64,000 nt of DNA from Pilatotrama ljubarskyi (taxonomy: Eukaryota; Basidiomycota; Agaricomycetes; Polyporales; Polyporaceae): positions 124,001-188,000 of the forward strand of contig MU277702.1 in NCBI GenBank assembly GCA_022385805.1. The letters are read 5' to 3'. This document shows, one piece after another, positions 46,066 through 59,600 of this stretch. How positions within the stretch are numbered: position 1 is the first letter of the stretch; every line of letters starts with the position of its first letter. The translations under genes were made by a program, and so were the position numbers. Under the pieces are notes generated by a model. It did no database searches, had not been told where the DNA came from, and was given only the letters and a program-made list of their open reading frames with translations.

Positions 46066-47601
46066 TGGCTGATGCTAGATGCTGTTTCGGCGGAGCCGTA
46101 ACAGAGCGCACACGAACTTAGCCCACACTTTAGTATCCGAATCGCACGATATCGGCCCCCGGGAGACGACATATGGGCGGATCGCGCGTGCGCGCCCGAT
46201 GCACAGCGCTGCGTCGCGCTTGAGCAGGGTGCGGGATGGACAGACCGGGGTACCTTACATTATTATAATGTCGGAGATTCAATGCTCCTGTAATGTTGCA
46301 CACAACTCACTGCTAGTCCTGATACGTACTTTGATTCGCTGGGGCGGGTTTGAGGGCCTGCGTGTATGTCCAGATCGGCGCGGAGTGATGTCTCGTAGTA
46401 GCCTTAGGGGATACTGCGGGTGCGCAAGATGCTATGATGAGACGTCGTAAGAGACACAGCCGTGCTTGCGGTGTGGAGTTTCAGGTCAGAGATCTATGTG
46501 GTATTTTGTGCGGACGATCTACTGCTGATGCGCTTTGTATATCTCGCCTTCTGACCACAGTCTGGCGTGCGAGTAAGGCACTCAGCAGCTGCAGATTTGC
46601 AAACGTACTAGACAGACGTGTACATGGGTCGTGTTGACGTTATTGACAAGGCGTAGCAGGACACGATGCGTTTGGAGTAATCCCTGTTGAACACGGATAG
46701 CACTCGAGTATAGTACGACACAGATAATATGCTGTACCCGAGCCCTTCAAGTGAAGCTTCGTTCCCTGACCGAAGGCAAGTCCGAGACTAGGTAATCCAA
46801 CCCGAGGCTTTACACATGGACGTGCAGCATGTATGCGAAGCGAGAGCGATGCCTCCGACAGTACTTTGCGCGCGCCAATCTGTTCCTCCCAAACAAGCTG
46901 CGCCGTGGTCAGACCTGTAACTCCGTCACTACTCTCACCTTTGCAAATGGCCCGACCGGTGTGAGGCGGGGCCGGCGGCGGTCGGTTGCCATGTATAAGT
47001 TCGGTCGGGAGTGCACAGGTGCTGCTTGGGTAAGCAACGGAAGCCCATGGTTATTGGCCACGCGGGGAGGAGGTGCCTGTGCAGGCCGGTTGTTCGATCA
47101 CTGAGGGCGTGTCGCGAGATTACAGATTGTACGCAAATCCGAAGCCGACATGGGGAAACAGCCTGGCGTTGAAGCGAGTGCACGCAGCCACCATGAGTGC
47201 TGCATGGCTTTGTGTGGCACTTTCTGAGTATTAGGAACGAGATGGAGCTGCGTTGCCTCTTGAAGTGCAGTTGTGAAGCCTCGGGGAGGGTGAAGGAGGA
47301 TGTGGAGGAGGTAGACTGGACGGAACTGGGGAAAGCACGGAAATACGGAAAAGCGTCGATCGGGCGCGCGCCAATCTCGCACCCCGCCGAGCCACCACCA
47401 AGCCAGGTCGTTCCTGCCATCTTGGGAATTTTGAGGAGTACGCATTTCCACAACTGGCGCCCGGGATTCGTTGGGGTGGTGTTATGGGGGGCGTTTGGGG
47501 AAACTCATATAAAACAACTCGGTCGCCCCGGCTGTGTCTTTTCTGCACCACCCTTTTAGATCTGGTCGTAACCCTCGTCGACACACTCCCCGACGACGAC
47601 C
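46066..47601. other. 1.5-kb upstream region of the fatty acid synthase
   Basis: No gene is seen. The region carries the FAS promoter: a TATA box at 47507-47514 and an inverted CCAAT (ATTGG) near 47053. A short GATGGCT duplication occurs just after the RUS-type stop (46056-46070). ORFs on both strands overlap one another and lack motifs. Confidence 0.5.
47507..47514 (+). promoter_or_regulatory. TATA box of the fatty acid synthase gene
   Basis: ATATAAAA lies about 90 bp upstream of the ATG at 47602, with a C-rich leader between. Composition and spacing fit a strong fungal core promoter. Confidence 0.6.
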
Positions 47602-50600
47602 ATGTCTGCTTCCTCCACTCCCTCCGGCCAGGGCATTACGACCCGCCCTATCCAGATCCAGTCTGGCCCGATTAGAGTGAGTATTTCATTCCCCTCATCT
47701 TCTGCTGGCAAAGGGTGCGCATATAGTGGTCATATGGGATGGGTGGTCGGGTGGTACGAGAGGGCGAATGCTGGCAGGATGGGTCGACGCGTCGCGGACG
47801 CGCGCGAATGCGCTGGCGCGTCGCGCTCGGCCTGCATCAGGAGTCGCAGGCTAAGCCGGCACTATCGGACGCAGCATTGCATGGCATGATACAGCCGTTT
47901 CGACGCTGGTGACGGATCCGGACCCTGTTTTGCAGCAATCATTCCCCTGCTTCCGCGATTTGTGTACTGACATGATCGTTCACAACAGATCTCCATCCCC
48001 GTCTCCACTCAAGCCGACGAGTGGACTGCCGCTGAAGTTCTTAGAGACGAGTTCACCCACGTTCAGACGACCGACGATGCCATAGACACTACCGCCGAGC
48101 TTGAAAACGCGACCGAGGCAACCATAGAGCTCTTCGCCCGCTTCCTGCGCTTCGCAGCTGAGAAATTGGACCAGGACGCGCAGTCCGTGGCAGCGCGCAC
48201 CTCCATCCTCCTCAAGTCCTTGAAGTACTTTACCACGTCCTACCTATCCTCTCAGGACATCCACGTAATTGCCGCCGCATTCGACACCGAGGTTCGCAAG
48301 ACCGTCCTCGCGTCCTACTTCAAAGCCCTCGCCACGCTCGAGGCTAAGCAAGTTTCTGACATCCCCCGCTCGCCTTCAAGCGCACTTCTCTCAGCCGCGA
48401 CGCGCGGAGACGCGTCTCTCTACGCGCTCTTCGGTGGTCAAGGTACCAACGAGGTCTACTTTGACGAACTCCAGACCCTCTACGACATCTATCAGCCCTA
48501 CGTCTCACAATTCTTGACGAGCGTCACCCGGGACATCCTCATTCCCCTCGTCGAGGACTCCGAGGAGGAGACTTACTACACGCACGGGCTTGACGTTATC
48601 TCATGGCTCTCGGGCGCATCACCTCGTCCCCCTGTCGCCTATCTTGCCTCCATCCCCGTCTCCTTCCCGCTCATTGGCCTCACTCAGCTGACGCAGTACC
48701 TTGTCGTGTGCCGCGTTGCCAATGTAACACCTGGGGACCTTCTTTCGCGTCTGCGGGGCGCGACTGGTCACTCGCAGGGTCTCGTATCAGCACTTTGCAT
48801 CGCAGCGTCGACCACCTACGAATCATTTGCCGAGAACGCTTCGAAGGCCCTCAAGTGGCTCTTCTACTCTGGCCTTCGCGGCCAACAGGCGTTCCCTCTC
48901 CTCGCGCTCGAGCCGAGCATCGTGCAGGATTCGGTCGAGGGCGGCGAGGGCGCTCCTACCCCTATGCTGTCCGTGACCGGCCTCTCGCTCAAGGATCTTG
49001 AGAGTCACATCACGAAGACGAACAAGCACCTTCCCGACAACTCGAAGATCGGCGTCTCGCTCTACAACGGTCCGAAGGCCTTCGTGGTTACCGGCCCGCC
49101 GCGATCCCTTTACGGTCTTGTTACCCACCTCAGGAAGATCCGCGCGCCTAGCGGGCTCGACCAGAGCAAGATTCCCTTCTCCCAGCGCAAGCCGGTCTTC
49201 TCGGTGCGCTTCTTGGTGATTGGCGTTCCTTACCACAGCAAGTACCTCGAGAATGTGGCCGACGAGGTGTTGGAGGATCTCGAGGGCAAGGAGCTGTGGA
49301 CCAAGGAAGACCTTGGCATTCCTGTCTACCACACCGAGAACGGTATGTATTGCGCTCTTCCAATCATTTGTACATCCAACTCACCGCGTTGTGCGCCAGG
49401 CTCGAATCTCCGCTCGACGGAGGGGTCCCTTACCCGGGCACTCTGCGACCAGATCTTCACCCTTCCAATTCACTGGTCGAAGGCGACCGACTTCCCTGAG
49501 ACTGCCACGCATGCGATCGACTTCGGTCCGGGTGGTCTCAGCGGCATCGGTCCCCTGACAGCGCGTAACCTTGAGGGTCGCGGCGTGCGTGTCGTGGTTG
49601 CAGGCGACAAGGCCAAGGGCCCCGCCGAGCTTTACGACACGCAGAATATCAAGACGGAGCAGTGGTGGGCGAAGAAGTTCTCGCCGCGTCTTGTCAAGAC
49701 CAGGTATGTGGGATCCCTGTTCCGCGGCGAGCATGTATTGACGCAGTGTACAGCGACGGTACCGTCCACATCGACACCCCCTTCTCCCGCCTGCTCGGCA
49801 AGCCACCGATCATGGTCGCTGGCATGACTCCCACGACCGTGAAGGCTGGCTTCGTTAGCGCAGTGCTCAACGCGGGCTACCATGTCGAGCTAGCTGGTGG
49901 AGGCCACTACAACGCCGCTGCGCTCAGGGCGAAAGTCGCGGAGATTCAGAGCAAGATCCCTGCTGGTGTCGGTATCACGCTGAACGCCCTCTACATCAAC
50001 CCCCGCCAGTTCGGCTTCCAATTCCCTCTCTGGCAGGAGATGCGCCGCGAAGGCCTTCCCATCGAAGGCTTCTGCGTCGCCGCTGGCATTCCCAGCACTG
50101 AGAAGGCTGCCGAGATCATAGGCGCCCTCCGTGCCGCTGGCATCAAGCACGTCTCGTTCAAGCCGGGCTCCGTCGACGGTATCCGTCAGGTGGTCAACAT
50201 TGCTGCTGCGAACCCCGACTTCCCCATCATCATGCAGTGGACTGGTGGCCGTGCCGGAGGTCACCACTCCTGCGAGGACTTCCACCAACCCGTCCTCGCG
50301 ACGTACGGCGCGATCCGCCAACACCCCAACCTCCTGCTTGTTGGTGGTTCCGGCTTCGGCGGTGCCGACGATGTCTGGCCGTACCTTACGGGTGACTGGT
50401 CCGTCGAAAGATTTGGGCTCCAGCCCATGCCGTTCGACGGTTTCCTGTTCGCCAGCCGCGTCATGGTTGCCAAAGAGGCGCACACCAGCTCGTCTGTCAA
50501 GGACCTCATCGTCGCCGCCTCGGGCGTCGATGACTCGCAATGGGAGGGCACGTACGCCAAGGAGACCGGCGGTATCCTCACGGTTCGCTCCGAGCTCGGC

Positions 50601-53600
50601 GAGCCTATCCACAAGATCGCCACTCGTGCCGTCAAGCTCTGGAAGGAGTTCGATGACACCGTCTTTAAGCTGCCTAAGGAGAAGCGCGCTGCGTGGCTAA
50701 CCGAGCGCCGTGCGGAGGTGATCGCGAAGCTGAACAAGGACTTCGCCAAGCCCTGGTTCGGGTGGAAGAAGGATGGATCCGTCGTTGAGGACATTGCCGA
50801 CATGACTTATGAGGAGGTCGTTCTTCGTATGGTCCGCCTCATGTACGTCGCGCACCAGGAGCGCTGGATCGACCTGTCTCTCCGCAACCTGACGGGTGAC
50901 TGGTTGCGCCGCGTCGAGGAGCGTTTCGCCGGGGTGAACGGCCACGGCGAGAAGCCCTCCATGCTGCAGTCTTACTCTTCGCTTGACAAGCCTCAGGCCT
51001 TCGTCGAGGAGTTTTTCAAGACCTACCCGGCCGCCACTGAGCAGCTCCTAGCGTCTGAGGACAAGGCGTACTTCCTCGCCATCTCGCAGAGGCCCGGCCA
51101 GAAGCCTGTTCCCTTCATTCCTGTCCTCGACGCCAGCTTCGAGGTCTGGTTCAAGAAGGCAAGCAGGCCCCACGCTCCGGTTTCTGCGATATGCCTTACT
51201 GACCCTAAACTCGTAGGACTCGCTTTGGGCTGCTGAGGACATCGACGCCGTCTTCGACCAGGACCCGCAGCGTGTCTGCATCCTGCAGGGCCCTGTCGCA
51301 GTGAAGCATTCGAAGGTCAAGGACGAGCCGATCAAGGACATGCTCGGTAACATCACCTCGATCTTGGTCGACAAGCTCGTCGATCGCGTTTACGGCGGCG
51401 ACAAGTCGAAGATCCCGACTGTCGAGTATCTCGCTCCCACCCCTCCTGTCGCACGTCCGCCCATCGCTCCCACCGTCTCCGGCAACACTGCTACCTACGT
51501 GATCGGCCAGTCCGTTCCCGAAACCTCGGCATGGCTCGATACCATCGCTGGGCCCGAGCTCAGCTGGTCTCGTGCTCTCCTCACCTCGACGACCATAGTG
51601 CAGGGTACTGCGTACGTCGACAACCACATGCGTCGCCTCTTTGCTCCTCGGCCGGGTCAGAAAGTCATCGTCGAGACTGAAGGCTCGCGCCCCACGAAGA
51701 TCTCTGTGTTCGGTGCTGCCCGCTCCCACGGCGCGCACGATCCCTCGTTCAAGGCTGTTGAGGCGACCTTCCACGCTTCGACGTCGACCATCGACGTCAC
51801 TGTGTTCGAAGAGCGTCGTGGTGTCTCTGTTCCGCTTGAGCTGCACTTCATCTACAAGCCTTCCATGGGTTTCGCCCCCATACATGAGGTTGCGGATGAC
51901 CGCAACAAGCGCATCAAGGCTTTCTACTGGAAGTTGTGGTTTGGCGACAATGAGGTGCTCCCGGATATCAATGTCCGCGACACGTTCACAGGCCCGGAGG
52001 TCACAATTGACGAAGAGGATATCGAGAACTTCTGCGCCGTCGTTGGCAACCAGAGTGAAGCGTTCAAGTCGGCTCGCAACGAGACGCCGATGGCTCCCAT
52101 GGACTTCGCGATCGTGACCGGGTGGCAGGTGTGTAACCCGTTTGAGATCAGGATTTACGGCTGCTGACCCATTTGCGTAGGCTATCATGAAGGCAATCTT
52201 CCCCGCGCCCATCGACGGCGATCTCCTCAAGCTCGTCCACTTGTCGAACGGCTTCCGCCTTCTCGAGGGCGCCAAGCCTCTGAAGGCAGGCGATGTTTGC
52301 AAAGCGGAGGCCCGAATTATCGCGGTCATCAACAGCGATGCAGGCAAGACTGTCAAGGTCAAGGGCTATGTTACCCGCGACAACGAGCGAGTTATCGAGG
52401 TCGTCTCCTCCTTCCTCTACCGCGGCCGCTTCAGCGACTACGAGAACACCTTCGAGATCCTCGAGGAGCCTGACTACCTCGTGGAGCTGCCTACGGAGGC
52501 CTCTGTTGGTGTCCTCCAGTCGAAGGAATGGTTCGAGTGGGACGACGAGACGAAGCCCCTCCAGGCCGGTACCACCCTTGTCTTCCGTGTGCGCTCCGAA
52601 GTCACCTACCGCAACAAGACGTGCTACAAGGCCGTCAACGTCTCGGGCGAGGTCTTCGTCCGTGACCAGATCAAGCGCCTCGTCAAGGTCGGCTCCGTTG
52701 ACTTCCTGCAGGACGATTCGCGTGGCAACCCCGTCGTGGCGTACCTCCAGCGCCATGGCAAGCCTCAGGGTCTCGTCAGTCCCCTTTCCAACGAGGGCTA
52801 CACCATGACCACGAATACCAGCACTGTCTTCACCACCCCTGCGACGAACGAGCCTTACTCCAAGGTCTCGGGCGACTTCAACCCCATCCACGTCAACCCC
52901 TACTTCGCAGATTATGCATCCCTTCCGGGGACCATCACGCACGGCATGTGGTCCAGTGCTGCCACCCGTCGCTATGTCGAGACAGTCGTCGCGCAGGGCA
53001 GACCCGAGCGTGTCATTGCGTACGTCTTCTCATTCTTCCTTCAGCAGCTGAATTCTAACATCGTTCTTCAGGTATGACGTCGCCTTCGTCGGCATGGTCC
53101 TACCTGGCGATGAGCTCCAGGTCAAGATCAAGCACGTCGGCATGCGGGACGGGAACTTCGTCGTTAGCATCGAGACCGTGAACGGCCGCGGCGAGAAGGT
53201 CCTGGCAGGCACCGCGGAGGTCGCTCAACCCAACACCGTTTACGTCTTCACCGGTCAGGGTTCGCAGGAGCCCGGCATGGGCATGGACCTCTACAACAAT
53301 TCGCCTGCCGCGCGCTCGGTGTGGGAGGCAGCCGACGCCCATCTGACGGCCGTCTACGGCTTCTCAATCGTCGAGATTGTCAAGGATAACCCGAAGGAGA
53401 AGACTATCCACTTCGGCGGTATCAAGGGCCAGGCGATCCGCCAGCGGTATATGGATATGACCTACGACACCATGGACAAGGACGGCAACGTGAAGACGCT
53501 GCCGCTCTTCGGCGACATCAACGTCCGCACCCAGCGCTACACCTTCAGCCATCCCAACGGTCTCCTCTTCGCGACCCAGTTCGCCCAGATCGCGCTTGTC

Positions 53601-56600
53601 GTCACTGAGCGTGCGGCCTTCGAGGACATGCGTGCGAAGGGCCTGGTGCAGAAGGACTCTGCCTTCGCCGGACATTCGCTTGGAGAGTATTCCGCGCTCG
53701 CGTCGATCGCTGATGTTCTTGCCATCTCCTCCCTCGTCGATGTCGTCTTCTACCGCGGTATCACCATGCAGCGCGCGGTCGAGCGCGATGCTCACAACCG
53801 CTCGAACTATGCGATGTGCGCGGTCAACCCGAGCCGTATCTCTAGGACCTTCAACGACGCTGCGCTGCGCGAGGTCGTCGAGGATATTGCCCAGCGGACC
53901 GGCTGCCTCCTCGAAATTGTCAACTTCAATGTCGAGGTGTGTAACAACAGGTGCCATGTTTCGTGTGATTGCTAACGCGCCTCATTGCAGGGCCAACAAT
54001 ATGTTTGCGCCGGAGAGCTCATCGCCCTCCAGACTCTGACCAATGTCCTGAACTATCTCAAGATCGAGAAGATCGACATCGCCAAGGTGAGATATTGGTT
54101 TTTTATATGACGGACGCAGAGCTGATCCATCACTCAGTTGACCGAGAAGTTCACTGTCGATCAGGTGAAGGAGATGCTGGGCGAGATCGTCAAGTCCTGT
54201 TTCGCGAAGGCGAAGGAGCAGCAAGCCAAGGAGGGCTACATCAAGCTCGAGCGCGGCTTCGCAACCATTCCTCTGCCGGGTATTGACGTCCCCTTCCACT
54301 CGCGCTACCTCTGGGCTGGTGTGATGCCCTTCCGTGCATGTGAGTAAAACATGCGATCCCGCATCAGCTGAGCTACGTCTGACGTTTTGTGCAGACCTCT
54401 CGAAGAAGATCAACCCTGCGCACCTCAACCCCGACACTCTCGTCGGCAAATACGTCCCCAATCTCATCGCTAAGCCGTTCCAGGTCACCAAGGACTACGC
54501 GCAGCTCATCTACGATCAGACGCTCTCGCCTCGCCTCGATAAGGTGCTTCGGAAGTGGGACCAGGACAACTGGGGCTCGCCGGAGCAGCGTCAGAAGCTC
54601 GCGTACATCATTCTTGTTGAGCTCCTGGCGTATCAGTTCGCGTCTCCCGTGAGGTGGATTGAGACGCAGGACATCCTCTTCACGCAATACCGCTTCGAGC
54701 GGTTCATCGAGATTGGGCCCTCTCCGACGCTCACAGGGATGGCGACGCGCACTCTCAAGGCGAAGTACGAGGTCGCGGATGACTCCCTCACCCACCGTCG
54801 GGCCATTTTCTGCCATGCGAAGCACACGAAGGAGGTGTACTACCAGTTCGAAGATGAGGCCGAGGCACCCGCCGCTGAAGGGGCTAGCGAAGACTCTGCA
54901 TCTGCCGCTGTCGCTCCTGCTCTCGCCACCGCCCAGGTTGCCGCTGCACCCGTCCCTGCCGCCGCCGCCGCCAGCATTGAAGACGTTCCTCTGAAGGCGA
55001 CTGACGTCCTCGTTGCCATCATCGCACAAAAGCTCAAGAAGAAGGTGGACGAGATCCCCCTCTCCAAGAGCATCAAGGACTTGGTCCAAGGGAAGTCAAC
55101 CATGCAGAACGAAATCCTCGGCGATTTGCAGCTCGAGTTCTCGACAGCGCCCGAGAAGGGCGAGGAGCTCCCTCTCGAAGAGCTGGGCTCGTCTTTGGGC
55201 GTTGGCTTCTCGGGCTCCCTTGGGAAGTACACGTCTGGCCTCGTCTCGCGTCTCATTGGGAGCAAGATGCCCGGTGGCTTCAACCTCTCCGCTATCAAGT
55301 CATATCTGTCGAAGACCTGGGGACTGGGTTCTGCCCGTGCCGATGGCGTTCTCCTGCTCGCAGCGACCATGGAGCCGCCGAAGCGCCTCGGGTCTGAGGC
55401 GGAGGCGAAGGCATGGTTGGACGGCGTCGTCGGTATCTACGCTCAGCGGTCTGGCATCTCGCTCTCATCCGGTGCCGCTGCTGGTGGCGCTGGAGGTGGC
55501 GGCGGAGGCGCAGTCATCAACAGCGAGGAGTTCCTCAAATTCCAAGCAGAGCAGGAGCACTTGGCAGCTCAGCAGATCGAAGTCTGGATGCGCTACCTTA
55601 AGAAGGACTCTCGGTCGGGCGAACTCAAGTACGACGCTGAGAAAGCGAACTCCGAGCAGCTGCAGGCCCGCTTGGATGCGATCACGAAGGAGCACGGCGA
55701 CACGTACATCGACGGCATTCAGCCTATCTTCGACCCGCTGAAGGCTCGTCACTTCGATTCGTCGTGGAACTGGGTGCGCCAGGATGCGCTCCTCATGTTC
55801 TACGACATCATCTTCGGTCGCCTCACTACCGTGGACCGCGAGATCACCGCTCGCTGCATCGCCATCATGAACCGTGCCGATCCCGAGCTGGTCACGTACA
55901 TGCAGTACTACATCGATCAGTGCGACCCGAATCGAGGCGAGACGTATCGGCTTGCCAAGCAGTTCGGTCAACAGCTCATTGACAACTGCAAGGAGGTCGT
56001 CAGCCAGCCACCTCTGTACAAGGATGGTGAGTTCTCATTCTTCATGACGACCTGCGCTTCCTAACACACCTATCCAGTTACCTTCCCTACTGCGCCTTAC
56101 ACTGAGGTGACCGACAAGGGTGACATTGTCTACAAGGAGGTCGTGCGCGAGAACGTTCGCAAGCTAGAGGCGTATGTGGAGGAGATGGCGAGTGGGGACC
56201 AGATCGTCGCTCCAACGAACATCCAGAAGATCCAGGACGACGTCCTCAAGCTTTGGAACGTCGTCAAGTCGCAGCCGGAGATCAGCGAGGACCAGAAGAA
56301 CCGCATCAAGGCATTGTATGAAGGTGTTGTGCGGTCCCTCCGCAAGCGTCCCGAGTCTCGTCCTCGCCCTGGCGCTCCTCGCACGCGTCGGTCCTCGTCC
56401 ACTTTCCTCCGTCCTCAGATTTCCAACGTCGCTTCTGTCACGGCCGACAAGATACCCCTACTCCACTTGAAGCGCAAGGTTGGTACAACCTGGGAGTACA
56501 GCAGCAACCTCACCGGCGTGTACCTCGACATTCTCCACGAGATCGCCACCTCCGGGAGTACCTTCAAGGACAAGAATGCGCTGCTTACAGGCGTAGGGAA

Positions 56601-59600
56601 AGGATCGATCGGCGTCGAGATTGTCAAGGGCCTTCTTTCCGGAGGTGCACATGTCGTGATCACCACATCCCGCTACAGCCGTGCCACTGTCGAGTACTAC
56701 CAGGACATCTTCCAGCGCTTCGGGAGCAAGGGCTCTGCCCTCACCGTGGTTCCGTTCAACCAGGGGTCCAAGCAAGATGTCGAGGCTCTGGTGGACTATA
56801 TCTACTCGACTCTGGGGCTGGACCTTGACTACATCCTGCCGTTTGCCGCTGTTCCGGAGAATGGCCGGGAGATCGACGGCATCGACGACAAGTCGGAGCT
56901 TGCTCACCGCATCATGCTCGTCAACCTCCTTCGCCTACTTGGCGCCGTCAAGAACAAGAAGGCGAGCCGGCACTTCGTCACGCGCCCTACCCAAGTCATC
57001 CTCCCTCTCTCGCCCAACCACGGCCTCTTCGGGAACGACGGCCTGTACTCTGAGTCGAAGATCTCACTGGAGACCTTGTTCAACCGCTGGAGCAGTGAGA
57101 GTTGGGGCGAATATCTTTGCTTGGCCGGCGCCGTCATCGGGTATGTACCGTTCGTGCAGGTCCTGTTCCCCATTGCTAACTTGATCTCCAGCTGGACTCG
57201 TGGCACGGGTCTCATGGGTGCCACCAACACGGTCGCGCACGAACTGGAGAGCCACGGCGTTCGCACGTTCTCGGCGAAGGAGATGGCGTTCAACATCCTT
57301 GGCCTGATGCACCCTCTCCTCTTCAGTATCACCCAAGTGGAGCCCATCTGGGCTGATCTCAATGGCGGCATGGATCGTCTTCCCGACCTCGCTGACATCA
57401 CGACGCGCATCCGCACGGACTTGAACAAGAAGAGCGAGCTTCGTCGCGCGATCGCGCGCGACAACGCGGCCGACTTCAAGACTATCAACGGAGTCGAAGC
57501 CGAGCGCGTACTGCAAACCGTCAACGTGACCCCTCGCGCGAACTTCCAGTTCAGCTTCCCTGCCCTCGAGCCGCAGGAGTCTCTGGCGGACCTCGCCCAT
57601 CTGCGTGGCATGTTGGATCTCGACAAGGTCGTCGTCGTCACTGGCTTCGCCGAGGTCGGCCCGTGGGGCAGTTCGCGCACTCGCTGGGAGATGGAGGCGC
57701 GTGGGGAGTTCACCATCGAAGGTTGTATTGAGATGGCCTGGATGATGGGCTACATCAAGCACTTCGACGGTCGCTTGAAGGACGGCACTCTCTACGTCGG
57801 CTGGGTGGATGCCAAGTCCGGTGAACCTGTTGATGACAAGGACGTCCGTGGTCGCTACGAGAAGGACATCCTCGCGCACGCTGGCGTTCGTCTGATCGGT
57901 GAGTTTGCCATGGCTTATGTGGCGCGTGGGTCTCACTGACTGGTCATGCAGAGCCCGAGCTTTTCCGCGGCTATGACCCGAAGAAGAAGGTGTTCAATCA
58001 GGAGATCGAGATCCTCCACGACTGGGAGCCGTTCGAGGCCGCTCAAGCCGACGCCGAGAAGTTCAAGTACGAGCATGGCGACAAGTGTGACATCTGGGCC
58101 GGCGAAGGCGGACAGTGGTTTGTCAAGTTCAAGAAGGGCGCCCGCATCTTCGTCCCGAAGGCCTTCAAGTTCAACCGCCTTGTCGCTGGTCAGATCCCTA
58201 CCGGTTGGGATGCCGGCCGATACGGCATTCCCCCGGACATCATCGCCCAAACTGACCGTACTACTCTTTGGGCTCTCGTGTGCGCTGCGGAGGCTCTCAA
58301 CATGTCTGGCATCACCGACCCGTACGAGCTGTACCAGCATATGCACCCGTCAGAGGTCGGCACGGCGATTGGTAGCGGTATGGGTGGCGTGGAGAGCTTG
58401 GCGCAGATGTTCAAGGACCGTCGCGACGAGAAGGAGGTCCAGAACGACATACTGCAGGAGACGTAGGTCACATTCTATCTCTGCAGTGGCCGCTATCGCT
58501 AACGTTTTCACAGTTTCATCAACACGACTGCCGGCTGGGTAAACCTCCTGCTCCTGTCCTCCAGTGGGCCTATCAAGATTCCCGTGGGCGCCTGGTACGT
58601 TGTGTCGCCCTTCCTATCGGTGTCTAGCTAAGCCATTCTTGTCACAGTGCTACTGCCCTGCAGTCAATCGAAATAGCATGCGATACCCTCTTGTCGGGTA
58701 AAGCCAAGGTCATGCTTGCAGGCGGCTTCGACGACCTCAGCGAAGAGGGCTCTTACGAGTTCGCTAACATGAAGGCGACCAGCAACGCCGAGACTGAGTT
58801 CGCGATGGGTCGTGAACCGACGGAGATGTCTCGACCGGCCACCACGACACGTTCAGGGGTACGGAGTCCCCATAAAGTACCCGTGATCACTGAAACTTAC
58901 AACCCCTTCGCAGTTTATGGAAGCTCAAGGCACCGGCGTTCATGTCCTCATGTCTGCGAAGACTGCGCTGGAGCTTGGTTGCCCCATCCGTGGCATTATC
59001 GGTTTCACCTCGACCTCGACGTGCGTCGCTTCTTCTCGACGTTTTGAGAACTTACTGACATGTAATAAAATAGCGACAAAGCAGGACGCTCGGTCCCTGC
59101 GCCTGGTCGCGGCGCTTTGTCCATCGCGCGGGAAGTCCATACGAGCATGCCGCTCTCCATCCTCGACATCTCCTATCGCTCAAGGCAGCTTGCCTTCCGT
59201 CGCAAGCAGATTGCTCAGTGGCTGGAGAATGAGCATAAGCAGTTGCACGAGGAGATCGAGTTCCGCAAGAGCCAGGGCAACGTGATCAACGACGAGTACA
59301 TCAGCTCTCGCGTCGCTGACATGGAGAAGGAAGCGGCTCGCCAGGAGAAAGACGCCTTGGCTACTTATGGTATGCTTGAGGGTGTCGATCCTCGCATCGC
59401 GCCTCTTCGTCGTGCCTTGGCTGTATACGGGCTCACCGCGGACGACATCGGCGTCCTCTCCATCCACGGTACGAGCACCGGTGCCAACGTAAGTCTTCCA
59501 TCCTGCCCGTAGATCAGTGACTTACTAGTGTATGTGCCAACAGGAGAAGAACGAGACGCATATTTGGAACGACGTTTTCACCAATCTTGGTCGTACGAAT

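Noticed and set aside
51205..52362. Long minus-strand ORF (385 aa) opposite the fatty acid synthase
   Set aside because: It is antisense to conserved FAS coding sequence, composed of Arg/Asp/Val-rich shadow translation, with no motif. Codon bias of the GC-rich sense gene explains it. The same holds for antisense ORFs at 52148-52942, 53364-53957, 54373-55089 and 57064-57936.
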